Below, piece by piece: positions 1 through 11,128 of a stretch of 64,000 nt of DNA (positions are counted from its first letter, which is position 1; each line of letters opens with the position of its first letter). Where the stretch lies: contig JAJHZJ010000401.1 in assembly GCA_023548195.1 (NCBI GenBank), positions 496,001-560,000 of the forward strand, in the 5' to 3' direction. The notes below the pieces were generated by a model that did not search any database, was not told where the DNA came from, and saw nothing but the letters and a program-made list of their open reading frames with translations. The position numbers and the translations under genes are program-made. This stretch comes from Bettongia penicillata ogilbyi. Its lineage: Eukaryota > Chordata > Mammalia > Diprotodontia > Potoroidae.

Positions 1-225
1 TTTTATCCCCCCTCCCCAAACCCCAATACACCAAGCATTCTAATTTTCCATATCACCAACCTGCCCTCTCTTCTATCATCCCTCCCTTCTCTTGTCCCCA
101 TCTTCTCTATTGTCCTGTAGGGCCAGATGAGTCTCTATTCCCTATTAACTGTATTTCTTATGTCCTACTAACAAGAACAATGCTCAAGTTCCTAAAACTT
201 TGAGTTCCAAATTCTCCCCATCCCT

Positions 226-243
226 CCCTCCCCACCCATTCCC
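226..243 (-). other. G-quadruplex-capable polypurine motif, HAL1 A 3' UTR
   Basis: The reverse strand reads GGGAATGGGTGGGGAGGG: four G runs with loops of 3, 1 and 1. The same 18-mer occurs in C, E, F, F' and G. G-rich polypurine tracts in the 3' UTR are a known L1 property. Quadruplex folding is inferred. Confidence 0.7.
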
Positions 244-766
244 TTCGGAAAGGCAGGCAATTCAATATAGGCCATATCTGTGTAGTTTTGCAAATGACTT
301 CAATAATAGTCATGTTGTGTAAGACTAACTGTATTTCCCTCCGTGCTCTCCTGCCCCGCATTGTTTCTTTCTCTCTTTTGATCTTGTCCCTCCATGAATG
401 TTGACTTCAAATTGTTCCCTCCTCCCATTGCCCTCCCTTCCATCATCCCCCCCACCTTGCTTATCTCCTTCTCCCCCACTTGTATTGTAAGATAGGTTTT
501 CATATCAAAATGAGTGTGCATTTTATTCCTTCCTTTAGTCGAATGTGATGAGGGTAAACTTCTTGGTTTTTTTTTTTTTTTTTCTCAGCTCTTCTCCTTT
601 TCCCTCCACTAAAAAGTCTCCTGCTTGCCTCTTGAATGAGAGATAATTTACCCCATTACATTTCACCCACCCTACTCCCACTACATTTCTCTCTCACCGT
701 TTACCTTAATTTCTTTTAAGATATGGTCCCATCCTATTCAATTCACTCTGTGCTCTCTGTCTTTGT

Positions 767-859
767 ATGTGCATGCATGTGTGTATATGTGTGTGCACGT
801 ACATGCATGTACATGTGTGTGTGCATGTGTGCATGTGTATATGTGTGTGTTTGTGTGTG
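767..859. repeat. (TG)n/(TGCA)n microsatellite in HAL1 A 3' UTR
   Basis: Alternating TG, TGCA and TGTA units. The same position in the 3' UTR carries a TG/CA tract in copies C, E, F, G, I and K, so the tract is part of the element and not a local expansion. Confidence 0.9.
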
Positions 860-992
860 GTCCCACCAACTACCCAGATACTGAAAAGTTTTAAGAGTTA
901 AAATATTGTCTTTCCATTTAGGAATGTAAACAGTTCACCTTTGGTAAGTCCCTTATGACTTCTCTTTGCTGTTTACTTTTTCATGCTTCTTC

Positions 993-2076
993 TCATTCTT
1001 GTGTTTGGAAGTCAAATTTTCTTTTCAGCTCTGGTCTTTTCATCAGGAATGCTTGAAAGTCCTCTATTTCATTGAAAGACCATATTTTCCCCTGAAGTAT
1101 TATACTCACTTTTGCTAGGTAGGTGATTCTTGGTTTGAGTCCTAGTTCCTTTGACTTCTGGAATATCCTATTCCATGCCTTTTGATCCCTTAATGTAGAC
1201 GCTGCTAGATCTTGTGTTATCCTAATTTTATTTCCACAATACTGGAATTGTTTCTTTCTAGCTGCTTGCAATATTTTCTCCTTGACCTTGGAATTCTGGA
1301 ATTTGGTCACAATGTTCCTAGGAGTTTATCTTTATGGATCTCTTTCAGGAGGTGATTGATGGATTCCTTCAATACTTATTTTGCCCTGGTTCTAGAATCT
1401 CAGAGCAGTTTTCCTTGATAATTTCATGAAAGATGATGTCTAGGCTCTTTTTTTGATCATGGCTTTCAGGTAGTCCCATAATTTTTAAATTGTCTCTCCT
1501 GGATCTATTTTCCAGGTCAGTTGTTTTTCCCATGAGATATTTCACATTCTCTTCCATTTTTTCATTCTTTTGGTTTTGTTTTGTGATTTTTTGGTTTCTC
1601 AGAAAGTCATTAGTCTTCATCTGTTCCATTCTGATTTTGAGAGAACTATTTTCTTCAGTGAGCTTTTGAAAGCTCACTGCTTTTGAAAGCTTTGTTCTCC
1701 TCATTGGCTTTTTGAACCTCTTTTGACAATTGAGTGAGCCTATTTTTCAAGGTGTTATTTTCTTCAGCATTTTTTTGGGTCTCCTTTACCAAGGTGTTGA
1801 CCTGCTTTTCATGCTTTTCTTGCATCTGTCTCATTTCTCTTCCCATTTTTTCCTCAACCTGTCTAACTCGATTTTCAAAACCTTTTTGAGCTCTTCCATG
1901 GCCTGAGCCCACCGGACATCCACCTCGGATGTCTGGGATACAGAGGCTCCAACCTCCACCTCTTTCCCTGATAACTAGCATTTTTCCTCCCCATCGGAAA
2001 TGAAAGGAGGAAACATCATCTGTTCCCCAAGAATGTAGCTTTCTATGGTCTTATTTTTCTTCCCTTTTCTGGGCAT
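993..2076 (-). pseudogene. L1-type ORF1 remnant of HAL1 A
   Basis: RNA-binding ORF1 protein remnant. The start codon is at 2074-2076 (MPRKGKKNKT-type basic N-terminus) and the stop at 993-995. The coiled-coil part (about 1655-1981) and the RRM part (1369-1704, with the NLKIMGLPE motif) are in different frames. A local deletion and rearrangement near 1665-1700 removes part of the heptad repeats, and two bases are missing near 1387. The C-terminal domain (993-1310) is open and ends FDFQTQE. At the variable CpG codon this copy has CAA (1356-1358 on the reverse strand). The breaks make it non-coding now. Confidence 0.85.
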
Positions 2077-2738
2077 TTTCCCAGCCAGTTACTTGACTTC
2101 TGAGATTCCTCTCCACCCCCACCTAGATCTGCCCAGCTAGTGCTTGGGGTCTGAGATTCAAATGCTGCTCCCCCAGCCTCAGGGCTTTCCGTGGAGGGCA
2201 CGGCTGCTCTTCAATGTGAGCTTAAGTTCTGGTGCTCAGGTAGGGGCAGGGCCACCTCCAGGCTCAGTTCCCTAGGGGCTTTACGTGGAGACCACCAGTA
2301 ATGGAGCTGAGCTCCTGTCTACTCTAGGAGCTCCGGGCCGCTGCTGCCTCTGCTGCTCCCTCTGCTGCTGCCTCCCAAGGGGGCCTGAGTCACAGAGACA
2401 CCCTGCTTCCCTCTCAGCCAGCCCAGAAGTCTGTCTCACTGACCTGTAGTGCCTGTGGGTGGAGGGACCTTCGTGGCCACCAGAGATTCCGTTCCTGAAG
2501 CCTGCTCGGATCTGCTCCTCTGGGGCTGCGTGGCCAGGGCCACGCAGGGGTGGGCTCTGCTGTCCTGTGTGGGACAGACCCCTGGGGACGGCTTTCCAGG
2601 GTTCTCTGGAATGGAAATCTCTTCCACTGTGTTTCTGCGCAGCTTGCACTGCTCCAGAATTTGTGGGGAATTCTTTTTACAGAAAATTTATGGGCTGTGG
2701 GTTCGGAGCTAGCATACATGAGTCTTTCTACCAGGTTA

Positions 2739-4205
2739 GTTATTTCTGATGAGATCCTTCAGATTTTCTTTCATTTTCTTCAGTGAGTTTGTATCTCTTT
2801 TGAATTTTGGCTAATTATTCTTTTTAAAGAGTTTCTTTTTCCCTCAGGTTAGTTTTGTACCTCTTCTACTATTTTACCAATTCTGTTTTGTTGAAGTATT
2901 ACTTTATTTGGTTTTCATAATTTTCTTGCATATCTTTCTCATTTATTTTCGCAAATTTTTCTCCACCGCTTTTATTTATTTATTTATTTTGCTTTTTCCT
3001 TAAGTCTATCTGCAATTCTTGTTGGCTATGTGTTTCACCTGCATTTTTCTTTCAGAGTTTGCTTATACTTTTTTACATCATTGTTTTCTTCTGAGTTTGC
3101 CTCTTGATCTTCTATATCAGAAGATTAGCTTCTTATGATCAGTTTTACTTAATTGCTTGCTCCATCATATTTATGGATTTTCAACTTTTAAAAATGGACT
3201 CTGCCCACCTGGATTAGTGGGATAATGTCTTAAGCTTCAAATATCTTCCTTATTTATTTATTTATTTATTTTTTGCATTGCTGTTTTCAGAGCTGGTTCT
3301 GGATATTTGTAATTTTTTGGTTCTCCTAATACGGTGTGATCCCAGGAAAGGTGTGTTCACTGATCTCTTAGTTTGTGTTCTGGTTCTTAACCAGGGAAAA
3401 CCCCTGGGGAAGCTAGGTGGTTCAGTGGATAGAGCACCAGTGCAGGAGTCAGGAAGCCCTGGGTTCAAATCTCTCCTCAGACACTTGACCCTCACTAGCT
3501 ATGTGACCTTGAGCAAATCATTTATCCCCAGTTGCCTCATACTAGGTCATTTCCAGTCATCCTGATGAATATCTGGTCACTCTGGAGGAAAAGTGAGTCT
3601 GGTGACCTGCACAGCCCTCCTTCCCTCAAAAAAACAAAGTCAAAGTGCAAGTCATGCCATTACTTCTCTGATAGCATGGTCTTCTTTGACAATGAAGGAC
3701 AAACACACACACATACACACAACCAGGAAAAGCCCTTAACCTTTTTGAGCTGCAAGTACTTACACTCTCTCTCCATTCTGGAGCTGCAACCAGGGCCACT
3801 GCTCCTTAGTAACTGCTGTCAAGTGTTCATTCCACTGTGGAACTGGGACCTGTAAATGGTTATTGACAATGGAGTAGTCAAACAGCAACCAGTCCTGTAC
3901 TCCCTCAGCATCTCTGTACCGAAAGCTCCAAATCTGCTTCTACTACTGTTACAGCTACCTCCAAGTCTTATAGCTTGTGTTGCAGAGGCATGCATTCTAG
4001 AGCAGCCCATATTCCACCATTATAGACATTTCCTTTCAACTTCCTGATTTGTCTTGGATTGAAAAAAAATTCTCCCCCTTACTTTTTCTTGACTATGCCT
4101 CTCTAGAATTAAATTTGAGGTGCTATTTTAAAGTTGTTTGGAAGGGAATGTTGGGAGAGTTTGACTATGAATCTCCCTCCACTCTTCCATCTTAGCTCCA
4201 CACTC
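2739..4205 (-). mobile_element. Old L1/HAL1 element B (ORF1 start and 5' UTR), SINE inserted
   Basis: Diverged minus-strand L1 derivative. 2739-3230 keeps coiled-coil ORF1 vocabulary (CTTCAGTGAG, GCTAATT, CTTGCATATCTTTCTCATTT). From about 3290 the sequence resembles the old-type 5' UTR seen in copy I (shared words around TTTGTGTTCTGGTTC). It ends near 4203 with CCATCTTAGCTCC, a decayed version of the family 5' start. A SINE splits it at 3389-3737. The ORF1 part has many stops. Confidence 0.65.
3409..3720 (+). mobile_element. tRNA-headed SINE with RTE-type tail (RTESINE-like)
   Basis: The tRNA-like head (AGCTAGGTGGTTCAGTGG, then GGTTCAAATCT as B box) is followed by a body ending in GACAATGAAGGACAAACAC and a CA-rich tail. 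The tail resembles the 3' end of the RTE LINE at 9286-9955. Imperfect target duplications flank it: AACCAGGGAAAACCCCT at 3389-3405 and AACCAGGAAAAGCCCTT at 3721-3737. Confidence 0.85.
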
Positions 4206-6335
4206 TCTCCCCAAAGATTATTTTCTAAGAGTATAATTTAGTAAACAATTGAAGATCTGCATTGTTTAGATAGTTGTGGGAATTTTCTTTAAGATTTCTC
4301 TTTATCACTGAAATTATAGGATGAAAACAATTAAAATGGGAACCCACCTATACCATTTATATGTTGATATTCATCTGGTACTTTGAAATATTACAAAAAT
4401 GGGATTAAAATGCTATGAAATATTCTCCCATCATGTTATTGAAGAGATCGTTTATCTGGTATTAAAATTATAATAGATTTGAAAGTATATTGCATATGTG
4501 ATATTGTTTGCAGTGCTTTTGAATCTCAGCTAGTAGTTCAGGACACTGTTCAGCTGGGATTCCTGATCTATCATCCACTGGACATCAGTTGGCCTTCATT
4601 AGGCAGCACTATCAATTTTGTGTCCATTTGGATTAAGGCCAGGTACCTCATTGGCAAGAGATTAATTTGGTGGGCCTTTATGGTTCTTAGTTATTTAAAT
4701 CCCCCTGTTAGCTATAATAATATTTAATTTGTTCATTAAACATTGTTCTTTACCCATTTTTTAAAACCAGATTCCCTGTCAGACTTTTGGACTATCTTTA
4801 TTAGCTTAATAATAGTCCTTATGTTAAGCCCAAGTCCATGTAGCTGTAGAATTCCCACCAATCTCAGATGATATTTCCCCCATTGACTCAAGTGAATATT
4901 CAATATTTCAAGCACAACAGCAGTAGAATGATTACAGTAAGCATTGAGTATAATCACAAATGTGTTCAGTTTATCTAACTCAGTACAATGAAAGATATAC
5001 TGGCAGTAATAGTGAGATCTGTGGTGGAATAGTTCTTGGTGGTGGTGGCAGTAGTGGTGATGCTGGTGGTGTTTTAAAACTGAACCCCTGTAACGATCAA
5101 CTGTTTGATAGAAATAGTCATCTTGTTTCCCATTTGCTACAACAAAACGAAAACAATTGAAAAAACAAAGATGCACACTTTTTACTACCCATAACCAGAG
5201 CTTCAGTTGGACAGTGGATTAATGACTATGTGCACAAACTTAATTAAAGATTCCACTATGTTCCAAAAAAGAGCAGATTTTTTGAAAATCCTCCTTCCTT
5301 TTGTGATTCTCTTACCACCATTAACAGGAGTGAGAGTTCTTGGAGGTATGAGAATTGTGAATAACTGCAATTATAGGTACTAAAATAAAAAAATAAAAAG
5401 TTGAATCTGATATTCTCGGTGCAAGGCTTCCTGAGCCAATATACTACCAGGGATGATGGAGGAAATCTTTTTTCAATTGTACTCAGGATTATGTGTGTTA
5501 AGATCCTTCCAGCAAGGAGACAGATAAAGCAGCCTTATGGATGACTAGATCAAGCAGCATCATTATGATTCAAGTGTCCTCCCACTGAATGCAAATCAAT
5601 TTTAATGCAGCATTTGACATATTTAATGCTATTTTGGAGTTCAGGAAAATCCATAACAACAATTCTGTCTGTTCCAGAAAGATTTTTTAACATTCCCATA
5701 TCTTATTTAGTGTTTTAGGATATAGAAAAAAATCTTGAATAATCTCAGCCAGTCAAACCAAGACTTTCAATTAAATATGATTTCCTCCCTCATCACATAG
5801 ATTTTAGGAGAAATAATCGAATGATACTACAAGAAACTTACACTGGTGATTCAATTAAAACAAACAAGCCAACATAACTTTCAAGCTAGCTTCTAGCTTT
5901 AGTAAATACACATAATCCAATATCCACACCTACCTCTAACGTACAAGAAAAGTGGTCCATAATGAGGACCCTGAAATATCTCAAGATCCTGAATCAACCA
6001 ATCAAGATTTCAAAAACATCACCATACTGTAGATATTAAGGCTAGAAATGTCAGCAATAATAATAATAACAAATATATTTAATATCTTCAGTATGAAACT
6101 TTCCACTTCTCTAATCCACCTCCTCCACACAGATTAATTTTTAGACCAGTTTTATGTCAGCTCTTACACAGTACACTAAGTTCATCTTCATCACCAAATA
6201 TTTTGGCTAATTTTGAATCACTGATATGCTTTAATCTAATCAAAATCAGTAATTCTCCATTAGATTAAGCATTATAAAACCCATAAAAATGATATGTCTA
6301 TCTTTTATTACTTGTAGGGACCTGATCTTTTTATT
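4206..6335. other. Unassigned, AT-rich intergenic sequence
   Basis: No repeat family or gene recognised. A minus-strand frame at 4736-5176 (146 codons) is His- and Tyr-rich with no domain I recognise, and I do not call it a gene. A short GGT/GGC-rich run sits at 5037-5073. Confidence 0.5.
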
Positions 6336-6625
6336 ATACCTCAGTTTCTTCACACGTAAGATGAAAGGATTGGACTACACCAGGGTTGCTAGCATAGGGT
6401 CCATGAAACATGTTTTTAAATATTTTCACAATTGCACTTCAGTTTTATAATTTTGTGTACTTTATGCACTTTTAAAAACATTATTCTGAGAATGGATCCA
6501 CAGACTTATCTGACTGCTAGAAGCAACACATACACACACACACACATGCAGACACATACCACAAAGATTAAGAACCCCTGGACTAGATGATCTCCAATTT
6601 CCTCTTCTAATAAACTGTGATTTAT
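6336..6625 (+). mobile_element. MIR3-like SINE fragment split by a hAT element
   Basis: Two pieces, 6336-6380 and 6581-6625, join to give the familiar CCTCAGTTTCTTCA...GGATTGGACTAGATGATCTCCAA tail of MIR3-like SINEs. The split is the hAT insertion below. Confidence 0.65.
6381..6580. mobile_element. Short non-autonomous hAT (MER5/Charlie-like)
   Basis: 200-bp element with ends CAGGGTTGCTAGC... and ...TTAAGAACCCCTG (inverted: CAGGGGTTCTTAA). The interior has AGGGTCCATGAAACATG and AACATTATTCTGAGAATGGATCCA, typical of MER5-like elements. It is flanked by 8-bp GACTACAC (6373-6380) and GACTAGAT (6581-6588), a decayed 8-bp target duplication as expected for hAT. A (CA)n stretch has grown inside at about 6530-6546. 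Confidence 0.7.
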
Positions 6626-8170
6626 CCTAGGTAGTGGAGATTTGACTGACCAATAGATTTTTCCCTGGTACCTAAACTTGGGAAAGGAATGTGTTATGGT
6701 AATGTGAGGGGAAACATAGTGTCCCTCCTCCACTCACCGACTTTGAATATGCATTACACTGAATGTAGAAATGATTCATTGTTTATTACAGCCTTCCTGG
6801 CCTCTTCAGAAATTTTGTGGAAGCACTGTCTCACCAATGTCCTAACCAGATGAGTCAAAAGTGGAGCGGTGTTGTTTTTCTGCTGTTTTTCTTTTGTGCT
6901 GGCTGCTAAACCTGGCCAGCCTTAGTAATTAGCTTGGGAACGTCTCTTTTCCATCTGTCATTCCCTCAATAATCAGATTCAGCGCCCAGTGGAGAAATCA
7001 CTTGTGCATAAAATATAATGGTGAATAATTAATAGAAAAAATATAGCTTATGTGGAAGTAAATTTCACACTTTTATCCAGAATATATGAGCAATAAGTGC
7101 AAGCAGCTGAAACAACTTGTAAATCACAATTTTTATGGCCAGCTGCCTTTTCTTGGCCTGCAGAAACACCCATCCCATACACAACTGAGACCAAGTCAGT
7201 GACTATGGCCTATATTTTCACAAAACAAAAATAAAGCATTTGCAGTTAATGATCCCTAAAGATCCTTTCCGATCCTAAATCTGCTTAATGGTGGGTAGAC
7301 ATAGAAAGAAGGAGATTATATGATTATTTTCTATGCATTCATAATTAATAACCTACCCCTCTAGAAACCTTTTTGTAATTGAGGAGAAATATATGAAAGA
7401 AGGCCAAAATTCCCATACATAAATTCAAGGTGTACAACAGACAGAATTCTTTTCTATCTTCCACATACCTGTGTATTAGAGATAATTAAAATCTAATAAA
7501 ACAATATTTTGTGCTTCCTAGAAAGTGTGAAGCAGTTTGGCATCTTTCACAATGGAAAGGATCAATATTGACAAGCTAGATGATGGTCCACATGACTGTT
7601 GAGTATACACTTATTATCAGAACCACAATGGGAGAAAACTATATGTCACTGGGAATAGAAAAGTAATAAAACATCCCTAAAGCTCCCCTTGAGTGAAATT
7701 TTTCAGCTCAAGAATGATTCCAAGTATTCTAGAATCAAGTTAGAGTTAGAGTCTAAGTATGTCCCACGTTTGGAGAAACCATGTGAGTGTCAATCATGAG
7801 TCCTTCACGAGGTCCCTACCATATGCTAGGAAATGTTAGCTTCCTTTGGTTATATTAAAGACAACAGTTTCTGTTGTCTTCTATGGAACAGCTCCACAAA
7901 GGCTTCTCCAGAATGCAACACATGAATTACCAACACTAGAGGGATTCAGAGTCTTGACTGCTGCCTTAATAGCAGGAAGTCAGTCCAACAGCAATAGCTG
8001 CTTGGAATTTAGAATAAACACATTGTTGGAACAATGAAACTCATTTTTCAGTAGTTCTTCCTTTTGAAGCAATTTGATGTAATGATATTTTCAATGATAT
8101 AAATGCTCTTCACTAACTAAATAACTATATTTAGTTAGTAACTAAACAGTTACTAAACTAAAGAGTAATA
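6626..8170. other. Unassigned sequence
   Basis: No gene, RNA or repeat family that I can support. Confidence 0.4.
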
Positions 8171-8172
8171 AT

Positions 8173-8503
8173 GGACAGCTAGGTAATGCAGTGGATAGAG
8201 CACCAGTGCAGGAGTCAGGAGGACTTGAGTTCAAATCTCACCTCAGACACGATACTCACTAGTGTGTCTAGTGTCACTGTGTGACCTTGGGCAAGTCACT
8301 TAAACCCAATTGTCTCACCCTGGGTCATCTCCCATCATCTTAATAAATATCTGGTTACTGGATTCAGATGGTTCTAAAGGAGAAGTAAGGCTGGTGACCT
8401 GCACAGTCCTCCCTCACTCAAAACAAAGTCAAGTGCAAGTCAAGTCATTATTTCTCTGATGGCATGGTCTTCTTCCGAAATGAAGGATAAACACACACAC
8501 TAA
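8173..8503 (+). mobile_element. tRNA-headed SINE with RTE-type tail
   Basis: Same family as 3409-3720: GACAGCTAGGTAATGCAGTGG head, GAGTTCAAATCTC B box, CTGGTGACCTGCACAG body, and GAAATGAAGGATAAACACAC tail. It has a small internal duplication around 8257-8280 (ACTCACTAGTGTGTCTAGTGT). Confidence 0.85.
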
Positions 8504-8507
8504 TACC

Positions 8508-8757
8508 TAGATATTATTTAGCAAAACTTTAAAGTTTGCAAACTGCATTGCAAATAGGATTTTATTTTATCCTCACAACACTGGTAGGCAGATGAGTCCT
8601 CTTATTATTTTCATTTTACAGAAGAGGAAACTGAGATACAGAGAGATTAAGTAGCTTGCCCAAGGTCACACACATAGTAACTTTCCAAGGATGGATTTTA
8701 ATTCAACTTTCCTGTCTTCAACTTCAAGACTATGCCCATTGTTCTACCTAACTGCCA
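8508..8757 (-). mobile_element. MIR/Ther-type SINE
   Basis: The plus strand reads CATTTTACAGAAGAGGAAACTGAG...CTTGCCCAAGGTCACACA, the reverse complement of the conserved MIR/Ther core and tRNA-related head. No clean target duplication is left, as expected for an old insertion. Confidence 0.7.
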
Positions 8758-9285
8758 ACAAGCTTTTATTAATAAATGAACATGAATTTATTAAATGCAT
8801 AAAATGCATCAGACAAAGTGCTAAATGTTGGAAATTAAAAAGAATATGATTATAACAGAATGATTCCTTTGAAGTCTTTCTGATTTATATCTATTCCTTT
8901 CCATAAACATTCAAATTCTGCAGAAATGATCCATCTAACTTGATGGCGGTCTTCTCCTGTTTCTTTAAATAGCTCAAAAATACAAGGAAACCTTCAGGCT
9001 TTGCATCTGCTAGTTCTCATTGTTATCCCATCAGTAGTCTGACCTCCTGATTATACATGTTCTTGATGCCATTCAAGACATTTTTCACATTCAAGGTTTT
9101 GTTTATAATGTATCAGTGCCTGATTATGTTCACCATGCAAGCTTCTGTCATCTTTTATGATATTACCATTCTGATATGGTGCTATTCCCCAATTTATATC
9201 TACAGAGCATCACAGCAAAACATTAGAGTTAAAGATATGGTTTTTACTATACTTAACAATTTGATATCATTAAGAGCAGTGCACA
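8758..9285. other. Mostly unassigned
   Basis: 8780-8850 (TTATTAAATGCATAAAATGCATCAGACAAAGTGCTAAATGTTGG) faintly resembles a common old interspersed-repeat segment of the 'tgtgccaggcactgtgctaag' type. The rest is unrecognised. Confidence 0.35.
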
Positions 9286-9955
9286 ATTTCTGATTACCAA
9301 ACTGATGGTCTACAGAGCCATTGTGCTGACTTCATTGCTATATGCTTGTGAAACATGAAGAGTCTACCAGCACCATGCCAGGAAACTGAATCGCTTCCAT
9401 TTGAACTGTCTTAGGAAGATTCTGAGGATCACCTGGCAGGATAAGGTACCAAACGCTGAAGTCCTTGCTTGACCTGAATGGCCAAGTATTCTAACTGTGC
9501 TTCAGAGAGCATAGCTATTAAGGGCTTGTCACATTGTTCAAATGTAAAATGTATGCCTGCCAAAAAGAATATTTTATGGAGAACACACATGGGGCAGGTG
9601 ATCACATGGTAGCCAGAAGAAGTGATACAAGGATACTCTGAAAGTCTCTCTCAAAAACTTTGGATTTGACTGTGAAACATGGGAGGTACTGGCACAGGAC
9701 CATTCATGGTGTACCCACATCAGGTGGTGTGCTCTTTAAGCAAAGCAGAATTGAGACAGCCCAAAGTAAACGCAGTATGTGCAAGTTTGGGATATCCACC
9801 CCAAATATTCATACGGACTATCTGTGCCCAACCTGTGGTAGAGCATTCTGAGCTTGTATTGTTCTGATCAGCCACAGTTGGACACATTGAAATTTCACTT
9901 TACAATGGTGATGTCATTTTGGTCCTCTTAGAGGATGAAGGACAACAACCAACAA
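9286..9955 (+). mobile_element. RTE-type LINE 3' end, decayed
   Basis: 5'-truncated non-LTR retrotransposon. Conceptual reading from 9290 gives the C-terminal RT region pattern (MVYRAIVLTSLLYACET-stop, then RKLNRFHLNCLRKILRITWQ), with stops and frame changes. Near 9815-9885 comes CPTCGRAF followed by spaced His residues, the zinc-finger-like tail of such proteins. It ends GAGGATGAAGGACAACAACCAACAA, which matches the SINE tails in this window. Clade assignment to RTE rests on that tail and the C-terminal motifs. Confidence 0.65.
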
Positions 9956-11096
9956 TTTCCCAAATGCATTCTGGACTGATTTTTTTTTCTATTACTCAAT
10001 TCTGGGCCCAGTTCTTTGTTCATGTATAGCATCTGAAGAATATGCACATGAGTAATATTAATAAACTAAGTATACTGCACTTCAGAATTTAGCTATAGGT
10101 CAGAAACTGGGAAACATGCATTTTTCTTTTACTTAGATTTCTCAGTGAGTACCCTGAGGCTAATCACTTTTGCATTGTGCTGGATTCCTCTGCTGAGTGT
10201 TGGTGACCTGTTGTAACTAAGCAAGGTTACTGAATATTGTTAATATGATTATTCATATTTCTTTTGCTTGGACTCTGTAAGAAATTTCTTCATTGACAAT
10301 AGCAAAAACTTAAAATGAATATCTGCCTCCTTTATTTGAGGTCTTTCTTGAAAGTAGATACTTAAAAAATTGTTGAGGGAAAAAATTTATTTTAGTATTA
10401 TGATCTGTTATTGACTTTCTCCCAAAGGCTAAAGATGTGTAATTATATCTGATGGATTTCAAACCTGTTTACAATTTATTAATTCATCTTTGAGAGCTGC
10501 TATGACTGAAAAGAAATCATCACTTTGTGACCAACTAGGTAATGAATTTCTCTAAGCTTATGAAGGACATTCCTTAAGCAATAGAGATCAACTCCAGATT
10601 CGTATTTAGTGTTGCCAATATTATCAAAACTGCCAGAGCTCAGGCTATCTTGGCCTAGTCTTTGAGAAGTTAGGGTCATTTCATGATATAAGGAGGTATT
10701 GAGGAAAGACTTTTTTATGAAGGATCCATCATAGAATCATATAATTTACAAGTCTCTATTTGAGTCACTATGTTTGAAGAGTGACATTAAGATTATATTT
10801 TGTTCTACCATATTAAATGGTTTAAAAAAAATAGTGATGAAAACAAAAAATGGAAATATATTCTCTATAACTTTAAGTCCAAATAAAAATTTCTTAACTT
10901 GGAAAATGTAAAAGTATTAGCCACATTTTCCTTGTCTATAACACAAAAATAAAACTATCTGTAGAATTTATCTACTTAGTCAAAGGTCAATTGAAATAAT
11001 GTATATGAAGTATCTTACAAATCTTAAATGTCTAAGAAATTCCTAGGATGTTTATAATACTAATAAATATGACAAAAATATAATCTACTGTAGAAA
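9956..11096. other. Unassigned, AT-rich sequence
   Basis: No gene or repeat family recognised. Confidence 0.4.
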
Positions 11097-11117
11097 ATCA
11101 TCTGAGAGAGGTGGTGT

Positions 11118-11128
11118 CAAGATGGCAG
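11118..11128 (+). promoter_or_regulatory. YY1-like site at 5' end of element D
   Basis: CAAGATGGCAG lies 10 bp from the element start. The human L1 5' UTR has a YY1 site with the same AAGATGGC core near its start, which positions transcription initiation. The role here is inferred from position and motif. Confidence 0.6.

Larger units (their letters stand above)
1..2738 (-). mobile_element. HAL1 copy A (half-L1), cut by window start
   Basis: ORF1-only L1 derivative read on the minus strand. The 3' UTR occupies 1-992, ORF1 993-2076 and the GC-rich 5' UTR 2077-2738. The last ~75 bp of the 3' end lie outside the window. The 5' end stops at 2738, about 20 bp short of the full-length start seen in copies C, F and G, so the YY1-like motif is missing. 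It abuts the ORF1 of older element B, so it probably inserted into B. The 5' UTR has a single copy of the unit that is doubled in F, G and K. No reverse-transcriptase frame is present. Confidence 0.85.

Noticed and set aside
4736..5176. 146-codon minus-strand frame
   Set aside because: Biased composition, a GGT-rich run in the middle, no recognisable domain or splice context.
8173..8260. tRNA gene candidates at the SINE heads
   Set aside because: Head sequence with A- and B-box similarity only; continues into SINE body and lacks a foldable full tRNA.
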